Shown: positions 24,462-40,739, numbered from the stretch's first letter. The stretch is DNA of 64,000 nt from Pegea sp. RAD2-039 (GCA_034620365.1 JAQGEQ010000043.1:682001-746000); one strand, 5' to 3'. Numbers and translations are program-made. Notes: generated by a model not told the origin, from the letters alone.

Positions 24462-27329
24462 TTTAAAAAATATTTATTTGAAGACTAACCAAAGATTAAA
24501 ACTAGACTGCAAGAGTTAAAAGCAAATAATAAAGATTAATCAATTTATTAAATAAAGTAAAGTAATTTTATACTTATTCATTGGAAAGAAAATCATTTAT
24601 TTTACATCAAAAAGTTCAATCTTAAAGCAAAGTTTAAAAAATACATCACTTAATAATTAGAAATAAAGAATTATAATAAAAATTTGAATTCAATAATTCA
24701 CTTTTTTATTATAATTAATGTTTTAAAATTAAGCAAAGTAATTTCATAAAAAATATTCTAGATGATTGAAGATTTAATAAGCAAATTTTGTAAATAATAT
24801 AATATCTGATTAAGTTAAGTAGATATTGACTACTGACAAGTTCTAAAGCTTGGAATAAATTATAGATTATTTACTTCTCCATAGTTAGAACACATAAGCG
24901 AATAGCTAAAATTAATTTAAGAAAAAAATGATTTCAAATTTTATTATTTAATGAATAGCCAATAAAATTACGACAAATAAGATGCATATAAACTTGATAA
25001 TACAACAATTCAATCTCAGCTGATAATAACATTCAACGTAACTCGTTATGATAAACAATTTGGCTGCCAGCAACGGTGGGACACTGAAAGAATTGATATC
25101 TGAATAGCTTGAAACTGTTCTACTTATATGCAGCAACAGTGACGTCAAATTTTATAAATCTGTTTCTACTTGAAGCTGCGTGTGTTGTAAAAAGCCAATC
25201 AGCTAGCGACAAATGATAAAGCTTTTTAGGCTCAGTTAAAAAGCTCTTGAGTAAAGATATAATCATTATTAATTAATTGAACTCGATTAATTTTTAAATG
25301 TAAGTATGCTTGCTACTTGATACTAATCAATAATGCTATTTTACAATATGATTTGTCAAGTTTTGATTTGATGTTCAAAGGGTTGAATTGCAAAAAGCTT
25401 GATTATTGTGATATCTAAGCTTAAGTTTGTAAGAACAATTTAAGATAGATGGCAAAAGATTAGCTTTAATTTTTAAATACTTAAATAAAACAAATGTTTT
25501 TTCATTTAAATCAAACTAAAAAAGTGTAATTAGTTAATAAAAGATTTCAGTTTTTCATCAAAATAACTTGTGCTAAACTTTAATATCGAAGCTTTACTAA
25601 TTTATATTTATTTAGTGCAAATGCTTGTAAGCAATCATTTAAATTATAGAACGATTTTGTAAAGTACAGGTGTAAAATTTGATCAAACAATTTATTTTTA
25701 ATAATTCTATTTTGATAAACTTGTTTGATACGTCTTATATAAATATTTTCAAATTTATTTCTTAAGTTATTAAAAAATTTGGACAACTGTAACCATCTCT
25801 ATAGTTTTGATGGTTGTAAAAATTATACAATTTCAATGTAATGGTGTACATGTTAAGCTATTTAATCAAAAATTTAATTAAAAATAATTTAAACTTTGCC
25901 TCATTAAAAGTTATACTTTTTTGACGAGAAGTTTTATGAATATAATTGAGACCATAGTCTGTATTTGTATACTCAATGTTTTTAGATGAGATTTAAAAAG
26001 GTTTGAATAAAATACTTGTTTGATTAACTTGTTATTTGAGTTAAAGTGATTTATGAACTAGACTTAAAGCATTTTGAATTAGACTCGCTTATGTCCGTAA
26101 TGAACTGCAGGATATTTTGTACTTTTTTAAAAGTCCAAATGATTTTTCAGTTATCCTTAATTATAAACTTATAGCATCCTAATTACTTTCAAGTAATTAA
26201 GAAATATTTCATTTATCTTAAAGTGCTTTTGTAATTTACTTTCAATACGTTAATAACTTAAGAAATTAATTGAAAAAATATAAGTTCTACTTGCAAGAGT
26301 TTTTTATATATTAATACAAGTATCCTCACTGAATTAATGTAGTAGTCCAGCACAACTTTCATCAACTGTTTAAAAAGTGTATATGAGATTTTATAAGAAC
26401 AAAGCTGCAAGTATTTGTGCTTTCAGTACTTTTAAGACATGTGCGTGCACGGTTGCACTAAAAACTTTGATTATAAATGAAACAGCACTTTGGTTCATAT
26501 ACGATAGATGACAAAAAGACAATAAGGCCACTTTGATTCATTTTTAGCCTCAAGTTTTAAATGGTGTAAATTATTCGTTTAAGAGAAAAAAATCGTGTTC
26601 TACGGACAATAATTATCCTTGATTTTTAAAAGATCAGATGAATTATACTGCTGTAAGAAATGAAGTATCTATATTGACAGTAGCGAGAAAACAACTCTAA
26701 AACTTATTTTACTGGTCAACAAACAGTTTTTAGACTTTGGCTTCAGAGAAAAATCAACCAAAATGTGTTTTTTGTGTATAGTTTTAAGTTGAGTTGTTTT
26801 CTTTAGACATCTTACCGAGAGCAGTTTTTCCATAAAAACTTTCAGAATAGTTACATCAATAATTGCCAAATATTGTTTCTTAGCTCTTTGGTACTAGTAA
26901 TTTGTTACACTTCATAACATATTTGCTGACTATACATCATATATTGGTAGTGCTTCGAAATCTGAAAATAGTACATTGATAAAATTATGCGAGAAAAAGA
27001 AATATATGCAAAACTATAAACCAAGATAGAGCAGCAAGAAATAAATTAAAACAGGGAACTATTTAAAAATTAGCCAAATTTTTGAAAATTAGCAATATGC
27101 TGTAAAAAATGTTGGCTTTAAATTACAGAAATTCTGATCGTTTCCAAAAGTTCGTATATTATATTATTTGTGGGTATTAATTAAACTTAAAAGTCGTAAG
27201 AAAGATGAATACAATATAAAAACTATATATTATTGCATAAGACATAAGTTTGAAAATTAATAAGAAACCTTTATGTAAATAACCCAAAATTGATCTTATG
27301 GCTTTAAAAACAAAAGAAATGTATTTTCA
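24462..27329. other. Intergenic, no gene seen
   Basis: Upstream flank of CRELD and AT-rich spacer. Open stretches near 25580-25786 and 26669-26869 have AT-driven composition and no recognisable motif. Confidence 0.4.
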
Positions 27330-27500
27330 GCTAGCGCCACCCAGAATCTCCTCAAATTCGGAAATACTGACAGCTCAATAGATTATAGAATGTTGGTACT
27401 CAGATGCGCGTTATAATAATGGTAGGGATCGTGACTCCCATACCATTATTCGGTCCTCATTTCGACCGTCGGTACCCCTGCGCGATTCATCACAGTACAA
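27330..27500. other. GC-rich structured island of unknown nature
   Basis: A stretch of about 170 bases with much higher GC than the several kilobases around it. It contains a near-perfect inverted repeat, 27415-27428 against 27436-27450: 14 paired positions, one bulged base and a 7-base loop. Directly after it is a short second stem (CGGTC at 27450-27454 with GACCG). It could be a structured RNA, a fragment of a mobile element, or a decayed coding piece (the minus strand reads plausible residues but has stops). I could not match it to tRNA, 5S rRNA or the spliceosomal snRNAs from memory. Confidence 0.35.
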
Positions 27501-28949
27501 TCACCCATAGTTATTTCCCTCTTATTTATTAAGATTGTTAAATCTTTAGTTTGTGGGTATTTGATAACCTTTTTCTGCTACGGTGAATTAAAAATAATAA
27601 TAAATAAGAAAATTAAATATTAGAAAACTAATTTTAATAATTTCCACTTTTAATAATCTCGTATAAAGTAACATATTATTACTAAAGTTAAAATTTTTTG
27701 CTTTGATCAAATTTTGTTTATACTTGTTATTACCCTAGTACCTAGCTTTGTTTCAATATTATTAATAAAATTTATTAACAAAATTTTATATTAAGCTTTA
27801 AACAGTTTGTTTTTACTTGTTTATTTGAAATTATTATTCTCTTCTAGGATATATTAAAAAAAAACAATTATTGTTGAAAAATCTGTTAATAATTATGATT
27901 ATTTTGAATTTATTACATATTAGTCTTATATTGATTCTAAAAAGCTATAAAGTTTATTTTATTTAAATAATGAAATTTAATTGTTATTTTTGAACAACTA
28001 TTTTGAATTTGTAAACTTTTTGTTAATGTTTTTCTTCGAAAAAATATAACTTATCAGTTGAATAATGTCATTTTTTTCAATTTTACTTCAATGCAGTAAC
28101 TTAGTGCTATTCCTATTACTAATTTTATTTTTTATCTTGTAAGAAATAAATTGTTATGAATTTGTAAGCTAATTTAGCCTAATCTGTTGGTGACTCAATT
28201 TTATACAAATTTTGTTCCAATCTTTCTTTTTTCATTATGATATTTTATTATTAAATATTATAAATATTGTCCATGAATATTTGATAAAAATCTTTTGAAT
28301 AAACTACATTTACATGAATGAATACTAATTTACAAGGTTTGATCTTTCTTCCCAGCTCCATCACTACATCGAAATCTATCACCTCTTTTGAAAATTTTTA
28401 AAGAAAATATGATTTAACTAATTTTCTTAGCAAGTAAAATATAATACTTCAATTTTCTGTCATTTCCTGGCTTTTTTATTTTGTACTTTTGATTTATTTT
28501 ACTATCCATCATCTTTCTGTCACCATATTGTAATTTTTATTTGGTTTAACAGCTGTATGTTGTTAGTATTTATTTATTACTTTTAAAATAATCATATATA
28601 ATAATACCTATTTTATATAATCCAGTTGGAAATAGAGAAAGAAAAACACATATCCCCCTATATATATACAATATAACAGTGAATAATTACATAGAATTTT
28701 AAATATATAAAAGTAAAAAAGTATGTTATTATTAGAAAGTAGTTATCTGCCGCCAGACGTTAAATAAATTAAGTGAATGAATATTACTAAATAGATATAA
28801 ACACCAACATAAGTTTATACTAATATAATTTATTTAATCTGTGATAAAAAGTAATATAATTGTTAATTACTTATTTTTGCAATCCAAGTTTTTATATAAA
28901 CAAAAAATCTTAATTAAATTTGTTTTGTGTTCTATCTGAACCTCTCAAG
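27501..28949. other. Intergenic, nothing recognised
   Basis: AT-rich upstream flank of YIPF4. No coding or RNA signal was recognised. Confidence 0.4.
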
Positions 28950-31559
<2,610 letters not shown>

Positions 31560-32301
31560 AATACTTTCCTTTAATTGCTTCTTATTTCCCACAAATTTCA
31601 TCAAATTCTAACTATTCTAGTCATTTGTTAAACAAATCTACTTTACAAACATCTCGTAACAGATATTGAACTAAATATTTCGATTTATATTCGAAACTCT
31701 CAACTTTTACCTTAATCTAATTTTTCGTTGCCACATCCACCACAACTTTTAATATTAAACTAGATTTTTTCTTGTTTATTTTTTGAAAAGGAAACATAAA
31801 GTAAAATTATCTATTTTCTTGCTGCTTGATATTAAATTATTTTATTCATATTTTACTTTATGTATTTATTAATATTATCATCAACATGTTGAAACTCATT
31901 TAGCTTTTATATTAGATACAAAACAATTTTATTTTTAACTGCTTTTAAACATTAATCATCAACTTTAAATGTAATATTAAATTAATCTTTTGTTTTTTTC
32001 AAAACTTAGTTTGAACTAACACTGTTTCCTAGTCAACATGCTTTCTAATAACATATTTATTAAAACTTCCTATAAATATCAGTCGGTAGAATAAAATTAC
32101 GTATTTATATACTTTTGATTTAATATAGGATGCTTGTAGTTTAGCTTTTAAAAAAGTTTCAGTCGAAATAAGGTTTCTAGTATTGATTTTATTTAGTAAC
32201 CAATTAGTTGTAAGGTTTACGTTTAATGTGTTTCATTCAAAAGTAGGTTTCTATGCTACACAAGGAAATAGATTTTATTGAAAAATATGATTTATAGCTA
32301 C
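31560..32301. other. Intergenic, nothing recognised
   Basis: 3' flank of YIPF4, AT-rich, before the start of the duplicated region. Confidence 0.4.
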
Positions 32302-32680
32302 TTAATTAGATTACTTGAGAAAAATCATTTATTTTTCAAATAGCACAGAGATAATTGAAAGCTTATCTACTTACGTTTGCACATTTTTTTCTAAATTTGG
32401 TTTAAAAAACTCTGCTGAGGTGAAACATTACCACTAAAAATTAAAAGCTAATTATTTTGATGATAGAATGTTATGCTAAATATTCCTACACTAGGCAACT
32501 TGCTTTTATAATTTGTTTGTGATAGTTTAAGTTCAAATTACTCATGATTTTTTCTAAAAGAAGTATTTTAAGAATCAGTGAGTATGATGATAGTAAAAAT
32601 AATATTTTTATTTTGTGAAGACAGTAATTGTAAGTTTAAATGTTGATTTCAGGATAAGATTTATTTTTCTTTACAAAATG
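32302..32680. repeat. Segmental duplication, upstream block, copy 1
   Basis: Nearly identical to 37996-38380: both run from TTAATTAGATTACTTG through TACTTACGTTTGCACATTT to GATTTATTTTTCTTTA with only scattered changes. It lies upstream of the first transporter gene just as its partner lies upstream of the second, so it belongs to the same duplication. No coding potential was seen. Confidence 0.85.
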
Positions 32681-32814
32681 CAAGTTTAAAATTAAAAGAA
32701 AAGCAGTTGTTGATTTTACATAATATAGGCAAACTAAGGAAATAGGTTTTGTTATTCCAAAAAACTTCTTATTTTAGGTTTAACCTGCAGTTAACTACTG
32801 TTTAATATTTTCAG

Positions 32815-33340
32815 CAGTTTTTTAAATGTTTTCGTCCAATAAAGCTGGTAACAATAAAAAGCAGAAAACAATCTTCTTATAATTCTAAAGCCCTAATTTT
32901 ATCACGAAAAATAATTATCATTTTCTTACTACTTCAAAATAATGAGAAGCTCGATATTTGTCTGCTGGTAAAGATTAAAATAATATAAATATGTAGTTGT
33001 TAACTTATTATGAATTTACTATTTTTTTTGTCGTGCAATTATTTAATAGCTTTTAACTCTAAAGAAAAAATAAATTTATATTTACGTAAGATACCCACAG
33101 CGTTGAAAAGAAACGCTACATAAAGCGATACTTTAACGAGGTGAATTATGCAATAAATTAATTTTCAGCAGATATTTAAATGTTTGTGCCCAATAAAGCT
33201 GGTAATAATAATTAGTAAAAAACAATGTCTTATAATTCTAAAGCCCTGATTTTATTACGAAAAATAATTATCAATTTTCTACTACCTCAAAATAATGTGT
33301 AGTTCGAATTTTTTTTGCTAGTAAAGATTAAAATGTTCTA
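32815..33340. repeat. Local direct duplication (about 165 bases, two copies)
   Basis: The sequence at about 32815-32980 recurs at about 33165-33335. Both contain CAATAAAGCTGGTAA, then TATAATTCTAAAGCCCT, ACGAAAAATAATTATCA and GGTAAAGATTAAAAT or a close variant. The copies have diverged by substitutions and small indels. No product is evident; the region lies 0.6 kb upstream of the first transporter. Confidence 0.7.
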
Positions 33341-33898
33341 GATAAAACAATTTTTAATCATTAAGACTCCAGACTATAATGGAACAGGAATAGTATTATT
33401 AGTTAGCGTTACGCGATAATCTAAGCTTGAAAAGATGGTTGATTATGCAAGACACATTATATAAGTATTTGGTTCACTTAATCAGTCACCTGTGCTATTA
33501 CCGGAACTGTTTGATTTACCAGGTCAATAAATATCATAAACAATTAATCACCTATTAAGTCAAATAAACTGCAAGTCATTTTGGTTGAATGTAAAAGCCA
33601 ACAAAAAGCTTATTTAGTTTGTAATCGCTTTTTTTCGGTAAACTAAGATTTAAAAAGGTGCACAGAGTAGTTTTTATATTTATGAATAAATAGTATGCAT
33701 GTTGATAGTTTTCATTTTTTGTTGAAAGGTTAATACCATCAATTTTGTCATTACTACTATTTAGAACAAGCAAACATTTAGCACATTTGATTAAAAGAAT
33801 ATATTTGTAGACGGGCCACACGAAAAGAGAGTTTGTCTACCTTAACCAAGAAATTAGTCAAATTTCTAAAACTGGCTACAAGATAATAAAGAAACTAG

Positions 33899-35393
33899 AT
33901 GACTGTGACAATAAAATGGCTTTCTGGTCGAAAGACATTTCGAAATCCTCCAGACGGAGGCTATGCTTGGGTTGTTGCTTTTGCTTGCTTCTGGATTTGT
34001 GGTTTGAGTTTTACAATTCATAAAGGCTTTGGATTATTTTATGAAGAGATCAAAGAAGATTTAGGTATCAATAACAGTGAAACATCAACCATAAGTTCAC
34101 TAATAGTGAGTACATTTGGCATAGCAGGTGATAGAAATAGAGAATTTCTGCTTAATGGCAGAATCTTCAAGTTAACTAATAAAGTGATGCTATTGTTTTT
34201 ATCTAGGAGTGTTTTCAAACACGTTAATCAATTCATTAGGTACTAGAACTGTAATGATAGTTGGTGGAATACTTTCTACTACAGGTATGGCAATATTCTA
34301 TGCATCAGATTCACTTTTAATGTTCATCATTGGCGCTGTAATAAGTGGTAAGTTCGAAATAGACTCTTATTCATGCTTAAGGTTGTTAAACTTAAACTAG
34401 TTTTTTTCTTTAGTAAACTCAATTCTTTATTTACAGGTTTAGGTTCAGGTTCATCATTCATTATTAGTTATTCTCAATTAAATCTTTATTTTAGTACCAA
34501 TAGAGGTTTAGCTAATGGCTTTGTAATGGCAGGCAGTCCTGCATATAGTTTTATATTTCCATTCATAAGCACAACGTTAACTTTTATATATGGCTGGAGA
34601 GGATGTTTGCTGATTGTTGGTGGAATTAATCTTCAAATTTGTGTGTTTGCTTCATTAATTGCTCCAATTGAGTACAATGATGATAAGACAGAATCAAAAG
34701 AAAATATTGTTAAAAGTAAACAGTCCTTGCCTAACAGATTAAAGAACTTTTTTCAGATATACTGGGTCGGCTTATTTCTTTTGTTTTCAAATTTCATTTT
34801 CCAGTTGTCATTTATAACTCCCTATGTATACATCGTACCATATATTGAAAGTATTGGGTATACAACAGCAGAAAGTGCGCTTTTATTATCTGTATCAAAT
34901 GTAGGAGATTTATCAGGTCGTATTTTATGTGGATTTGTAATAAAAAGGTTTTTGTTGCTACAACGAAACATGATTTTTTGTACCGCTTTTGTTGTTCTCT
35001 GCTATGCAATAACTCAACTTATCGTAATATTATCCAATACTTACACTTATTTCTTCATTTATTCTATTCTGTTGGGCTTTTTTTATGGTAGTTCCTGTGT
35101 GTTTTGCATAGCAAGTATTCCACTTACGTTAGGATCTAATAATTTGCACACGTATATTAGCTGGTATTTCGTCAGTGGGGCAATTTCTGCTTTACTGAAC
35201 GGTTATATAGCAGGTGATTGGATTTTGACTGTTGTTTTTTAAGTGCTAACTAGAATGTTTTTTAGGTTCTATGGTTGACTACTTTGGAAATTATCTTGCA
35301 ACTTTTATTTATACATGTCTGGGATGTTTTGTTTCATCTATGCTTGTTTTCATTTGTCATTTGATCATCAAGTGCCGGGGGAAAGTGTTTTAA
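33899..35393 (+). CDS. Monocarboxylate-transporter-like MFS protein (SLC16 family), copy 1
   Basis: Predicted plasma-membrane transporter of small carboxylates or related solutes; the substrate cannot be inferred. Exons: 33899-34127, 34207-34347, 34437-35213, 35266-35393; 424 residues. It has the SLC16 signature in the first membrane segment (PPDGGYAWVV) and the TM5-type motif YFSTNRGLANGFVMAGSPAY. About 12 hydrophobic segments are split by a short charged central loop (KTESKENIVKSKQ), and the C-terminus is short (KCRGKVF). The ATG follows stops and fits the family start. It is paired with a near-identical gene at 38990-40486. Introns are almost identical between the copies, so the duplication is recent or the copies have been homogenised. 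Confidence 0.9.
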
Positions 35394-35654
35394 GTACATT
35401 CAAAATTATAATGACGTTTAATATTCTGTCTAAGTGTTCTTTATTCTATTTTTGATTAATACGTAGATTTTTATTAATTTATGCAAAAAACACATTATAT
35501 AGAATTATCAGATACAGTTTAAAGTTCAAACAAAGAAAAGAGATAGAAAAAACTACTATAGACAAAAAGAAGCATTATGTAGTTGTCTCTTTTAGAAAGT
35601 TGATTCTTTAAATTTTTCTTGAAGTTACGTTAAGTTCTTTTTTGATTTTATTTA

Positions 35655-37960
35655 ATAAGATCGTAAAATATATAAAAGGATATCATGCCATTGGTTTACC
35701 TCCGTCAATTCAATTAGAATAACAAAGGAATGTAGAAAATCTTTAAAGTTGTTGCCCATGCAGTAGGATTTCATTCCTAAGGCCAGCAAGGTTGTGCAGT
35801 GGAACAGACGAACTGAAGCAGTCACATGAGTTGCAAATTAAACAGCTCTTGTAGAAAACAAAAATCAATATTAAAAGCAAAGATATAATTGGAAGGTCTT
35901 AGGTTTCACAATTTAAGATTAATACAGAAAGAATAAAAACGCTGTAACGGCAGAGGTAAAACGTGAACTATGAACTAAATATTGTAATATGGAAAAAAGG
36001 ATAATCAAAGCTTAGAACATGACAGAGTTACGTAACACCTGCTAAAGAAACTACTTAAATCTTGTTTTTTAACAAAAATTTAATAGATGCGATAGATTTT
36101 GATTTAGTGATGGAGACAGTAATTATAAACTATTAAATTATCAATAAAAAAACTGTTGCTCAGTGGATGTTAAAAAGGGTGTTGTAAAACAATGTAAAAT
36201 GCTAAACAAAAGAAACACAGGCAAAGAGTTAATATTTAGGTCATAGAGACGGTGTTCATATGAATAAACGGGTATGTCGTATCTAAAGAAAGGTTCGCAG
36301 TGAGTAATCTTTGGATAGATTTAAACTTTGTGATATATTATTTAAGGTAAAGAATTTATATGGAAGAGCTGTACTCTAAATTGATATCTAACATTAAACA
36401 AATTTTTAATTGACATTTTCCGAAGATTTTAAATCGACGTTTAATAATTTAATTCCTTAATTTACCAGGTTCAGTCATACTGATATAAACCAATATATCT
36501 ATCACAGTAACCTACAAAACATGACTAATGTCAAATTGAAGATATTTATATTACAAGTTAATGACTTCTCAAGAATTTTAGTCTAAATTATTGTTAATAG
36601 AACGTAAGCCGAAAAGGAAGTAAACTTAATTAAGTGCTGATATACTCAAAGTAAAGTAAATAAAGAGTGATGAAGCATCTATGTAAATATTGAAATCATC
36701 AACCACGTTTTTTCATAAATCTTGATTGACATTGTGTGAAAATGATCGCAGTGGTATTTGTGGTTTGATTGTTGAAGTAACATACAAACTAAACTATACT
36801 TACTACTACACAAACACAAATAATGATATTTTTCATATCAAAAAGAAAAGTTTTTCTTGGAACAAATTTCCAAAGCTGGTAAATCCGAAAAATGATAATA
36901 ACCAAACAAGCTATTTCCATCAAAATTGTACCCTACAGTAATCATAAAGTTAAACTTCATTTTTGTTCATTAATTACAACTCATGCTGCTGAATCATAAA
37001 AACTTACCCAGTATGGAATTTCTAACCCTGGAACTGATGGTTTCTCAAATAATGCGATAATCAACAAAAACCAAAGAGAAAAAACGGTCAACCATTTTAG
37101 TGGTTTAACGCTGTATTGTTGATAACAAATTAATGAACTTTCATCAGTATTGTACTTCAATGTTCTACCTCTAATTGCATCTTCTACGTAACAAGCAGCC
37201 AACAAAAAGTTCTATTCAAAATAGATAATTAATTTATTTATAACAAACAAAATGATTAACTGATATATTCACTTTTTCATTTTGTTGACTTGTTGAATTG
37301 TTTGAAAATATTTGAGAGCTTGAGACTGTATTTATGATACTGTTTTCATATTTAACATCAACTTCTTTTACAACATTAGGTTTAGTTGAAACAATGTTTA
37401 AACTATCTTCTTCAAAATCTACTGTAGGTAAAAATGAATTTTCAAAGCTATTTCCACTAGTCAAGACTTGATTTTGATCAACTCCATCTATCACCCAAGG
37501 ATCGTTTTTAGCTACCAAATGCTTTACATTTAATTCTTCCTTTAGATACTGATTTGCTTTTTCTTCATTTGACATTTCAGGAATGTCGACTGTAAAAAGT
37601 AAAACTTCAAATAAGGCTAAATGCTTTTTTGATAATTTTATATTTTTATATTTACAAATTAATTATTACCTAGAATTAATATTAACTTTTTGTTTTATCA
37701 CAGCTTTTATGTTTACACAAGGCTTTGAATGTTCATTTTATTGGATATTTAAAGACTAAAAATTGAAATAATAAACTGTGTATCATAATAGTAAGATTTT
37801 ATATATTTACCTGAAGTTGAAGCTGAGTATTTTTGGTAAAGATGATTTGAGTTGAAACTAGTTTACATATGTTTTTACTATTTTCGCTTCTTGCTACAAC
37901 CCCATGTATAAATTTGTTTTTACAATTCGATTATTATTAAAAGTTGTCTAAAAATAAAAC
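35655..37960 (-). pseudogene. Two-pore channel pseudogene (duplicate of the 41-47 kb gene)
   Basis: Read on the minus strand, it carries copies of the channel's first exons. The equivalent of exon 1 has lost its start (ATG to ATA) and is fused directly to part of exon 2 near 37875. Exon 3 lies around 37589-37273, and the domain I S1 and S2 exons at 37211-37008 and 36932-36804 are intact and almost identical to the working gene. The S3-S4 exon (36510 downward) is cut by a deletion that removes the S4 charges. Exons from pore I to S5-II are gone. An unrelated repeat (35757-36330) fills the gap. A piece of the second pore exon with its AT-AC donor survives at 35655-35756. In that piece the filter reads TEVNQW where the intact gene has TVVNQW. 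Confidence 0.88.
35757..36330 (-). repeat. Dispersed repeat, copy 2, inside the channel pseudogene
   Basis: Its start (35757-35830) matches the island at 18300-18395 in the opposite orientation. Its continuation (about 35870-36110) matches about 48930-49170 in the same orientation: shared AATTTAAGATTAATA-type and GATGCGATA-type stretches in the same order. This indicates an element of at least 350 bases with three copies in the window. Stops occur in all frames and the class is unknown. Confidence 0.55.
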
Positions 37961-37995
37961 AAAGTCTAACTAAGAATTGTAGTATTAGCATTGAT

Positions 37996-38380
37996 TTAAT
38001 TAGATTACTTGGGAAAAATCAGTTATTTTTCAAATACTACACAGAGAGATAATTGAAAGCTTATCTACTTACGTTTGCACATTTTTTTCTAAATTTGGTT
38101 TAAAAAACTCTGCTGAGGTGAAACATTACCACTAAAAATTAAAAGCTAATTATTTTGATGATAGAATGTTATGCTAAATATTCTTACACTAGGCAACTTG
38201 CTTTTATAATTTGTTTGTGATAGTTTAAGTTCAAATTACTCATGATTTTTTCTAAAAGAAGTATTTTAAGAATCAGTGAGTATGATGATAGTAAAAATAA
38301 TATTTTTATTTTGTGAAGACAGTAATTGTAAGTTTAAATGTTGATTTCAGGATAAGATTTATTTTTCTTTAAAAAATGAA
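37996..38380. repeat. Segmental duplication, upstream block, copy 2
   Basis: Partner of 32302-32680 (see that entry). Between this block and the second transporter lies a second matching stretch (about 38440-38750 against 33555-33850). Copy 2 has an extra insertion of about 190 bases (38752-38940) not present in copy 1. Confidence 0.85.
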
Positions 38381-38989
38381 ATTTTAGAATAAAAAAAAAA
38401 CATTGTGATTTAGTTTTCACATAAAATAACTTAAATTAATTATCTATTAAGTCAAATAAACTGGAAGGTTATTTAGTTGAATGTAAAAGCCATTAAAAAG
38501 GTTATTTAGTTTGTAATCGTTTTGTTTCGGTAAACAAAGATTTAAAAAGAGTGTACAAAGTAGCTTTTATGTTTATGAATAAAAAACAATCTGTATGTGG
38601 ATTGTTTTCAACTTTTGTTGAAAGGTTAATACCATAAATTTTGTCATTACTACTGTTTAGAACAAGCAAACATTCAGCACATTTGATTACAAAGGATTTA
38701 TTTGTAGATGGGCCACACGAAAAGAGAGTTTGTCTACCTTAACCAAGAAAGATCACTGATAAAAATTTATGTAACCTCATAAATTGAATGAAATAGTTCT
38801 TTTCCAAATCTTACAACCAAACCAGAGGAGCACAAATACAATAATGATAAATGCACTTCATTTATTCATGATTAAGATTTGTTTCTTAATATTATTTATC
38901 CTTTTATAGATACACTTAGAAATTTTTAGTTGTCTTAAAACAAATTAGCCAAATTTCTAAAACTGGCTGCAAAATAATAAAGAAACTAG

Positions 38990-40486
38990 ATGACTGTGAC
39001 AATAAAATGGCTTTCTGGTCGAAAGACATTTCGAAATCCTCCAGACGGAGGCTATGCTTGGGTTGTTGCTTTTGCTTGCTTCTGGATTTGTGGTTTGAGT
39101 TTTACAGCTCATAAAGGCTTTGGATTATTTTATGATGAGATCAAAGAAGATTTAGGTATCAATAACAGTGAGACATCCACCATAACTTCACTAATAGTGA
39201 GTACATTTGGCATAGCAGGTGATAGAAATAGAGAATTTCTGCTTAATGGCAGAATCTTCAAGTTAACTGATAAAGTGATGCTATTGTTTTTATCTAGGAG
39301 TGTTTTCAAACACGTTAATCAATTCATTAGGTACTAGAACTGTAATGATAGTTGGTGGAATACTTTCTACTACAGGTATGGCAATATTCTATGCATCAGA
39401 TTCACTTTTAATGTTCATCATTGGCGCTGTAATAAGTGGTAAGTTCGAAATAAACTCTTATTTATCCTTAAGGTTGTTAAACTTAAACTAGTTTTTTTCT
39501 TTAGTAAACTCAATTCTTTATTTACAGGTTTAGGTTCAGGTTCATCATTCATTATTAGTTATTCTCAACTAAATCTTTATTTTAGTACCAATAGAGGTTT
39601 AGCTAATGGCTTTGCAATGGCAGGCGGTCCTGCATATAGTTTTATATTTCCATTCATAAGCACAACGTTAACTTTTATATATGGCTGGAGAGGATGTTTG
39701 CTGATTGTTGGTGGAATTAATCTTCAAATTTGTGTGTTTGCTTCATTAATTGCTCCAATTGAGTACAATGATGATAAGACAGAATCAAAAGAAAATATTG
39801 TTAAAAGTAAACAGTCCTTGCCTAACAGATTAAAGAACTTTTTTCAGATATACTGGGTCGGCTTATTTCTTTTGTTTTCAAATTTTATCTTCACTTTGTC
39901 ATTTATAACTCCTTTTGTATACATCGTACCATATATTGAAAGTATTGGGTATACAACAGCAGAAAGTGCGCTTTTATTATCTGTATCAAATGTAGGAGAT
40001 TTATCAGGTCGTATTTTATGTGGATTTGTAATAAAAAGGTTTTTGTTGCTACAACGAAACATGATTTTTTGTACCGCTTTTGTTGTTCTCTGCTATGCAA
40101 TAACTCAACTTATTGTAATATTATCCAATACTTATATTTATTTCTTCATTTATTCTATTCTGTTGGGCTTTTTTTATGGCAGTACCTGTGTGTTTTGCAT
40201 GGCAAGTATTCCACTTACGTTAGGATCTAATAATTTGAACACGTATATTAGCTGGCTTTTCGTCAGTGGTGTAATTTCTAATTTACTGAACGGTTATATA
40301 GCAGGTGATTGGATTTTGACTGTTGTTTTTTAAGTGCTAACTAGAAAATGTTTTTTAGGTTCTATGGTTGACTACTTTGGAAATTATCTTGCAACTTTTA
40401 TCTATACATGTCTGGGATGTTTTGTTTCATCTATGCTTGTTTTTATTTGTCATTTGATCATCAAGTGCCGGGGGAAAGTGTTTTAA
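38990..40486 (+). CDS. Monocarboxylate-transporter-like MFS protein (SLC16 family), copy 2
   Basis: Exons: 38990-39218, 39298-39438, 39528-40304, 40359-40486; 424 residues and no disruption. It has the same DGGYAWVV and TNRGLANGF motifs as copy 1, with an offset of 5091 bases constant through the first three exons; a 2-base insertion in the last intron changes it. More than a dozen residues differ. Most lie in the C-terminal half (for example SFITPFVY against SFITPYVY, and SWLFVSGVISNLL against SWYFVSGAISALL), in or next to membrane segments. Silent changes are not more common than replacements by eye. Both copies therefore look functional but the second half is changing freely or under selection for a new substrate. 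Confidence 0.9.
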
Positions 40487-40739
40487 GTACATTCAAAATT
40501 ATAATGACGATTAATATTCTGTCTAAGTGTTCTTTATTTTATTTTTGATTAATACGTAGATTTTTATTAATTTATGCAAAAAACACATTATATAGAATTA
40601 TCAGATACAGTTTAAAGTTCAAACAAAGAAAAGAGATAGAAAAAACTACTATAGATAAGAAGAAGCATTATGTAGTTGTCTCTTTTAGAAAGTTGATTCT
40701 CTAAATCTTTCTCGAAGTTACGTTAAGTTCTTTTTTGAT

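Noticed and set aside
27330..27500. Identification as a spliceosomal snRNA or 5S rRNA
   Set aside because: None of the hallmark sequences of those RNAs is present, so only structure and composition are claimed.
36726..36941. Plus-strand frame repeated identically at 45980-46195
   Set aside because: It is antisense to the S2 exon of the channel gene; the repeat reflects the duplication and not a conserved peptide.
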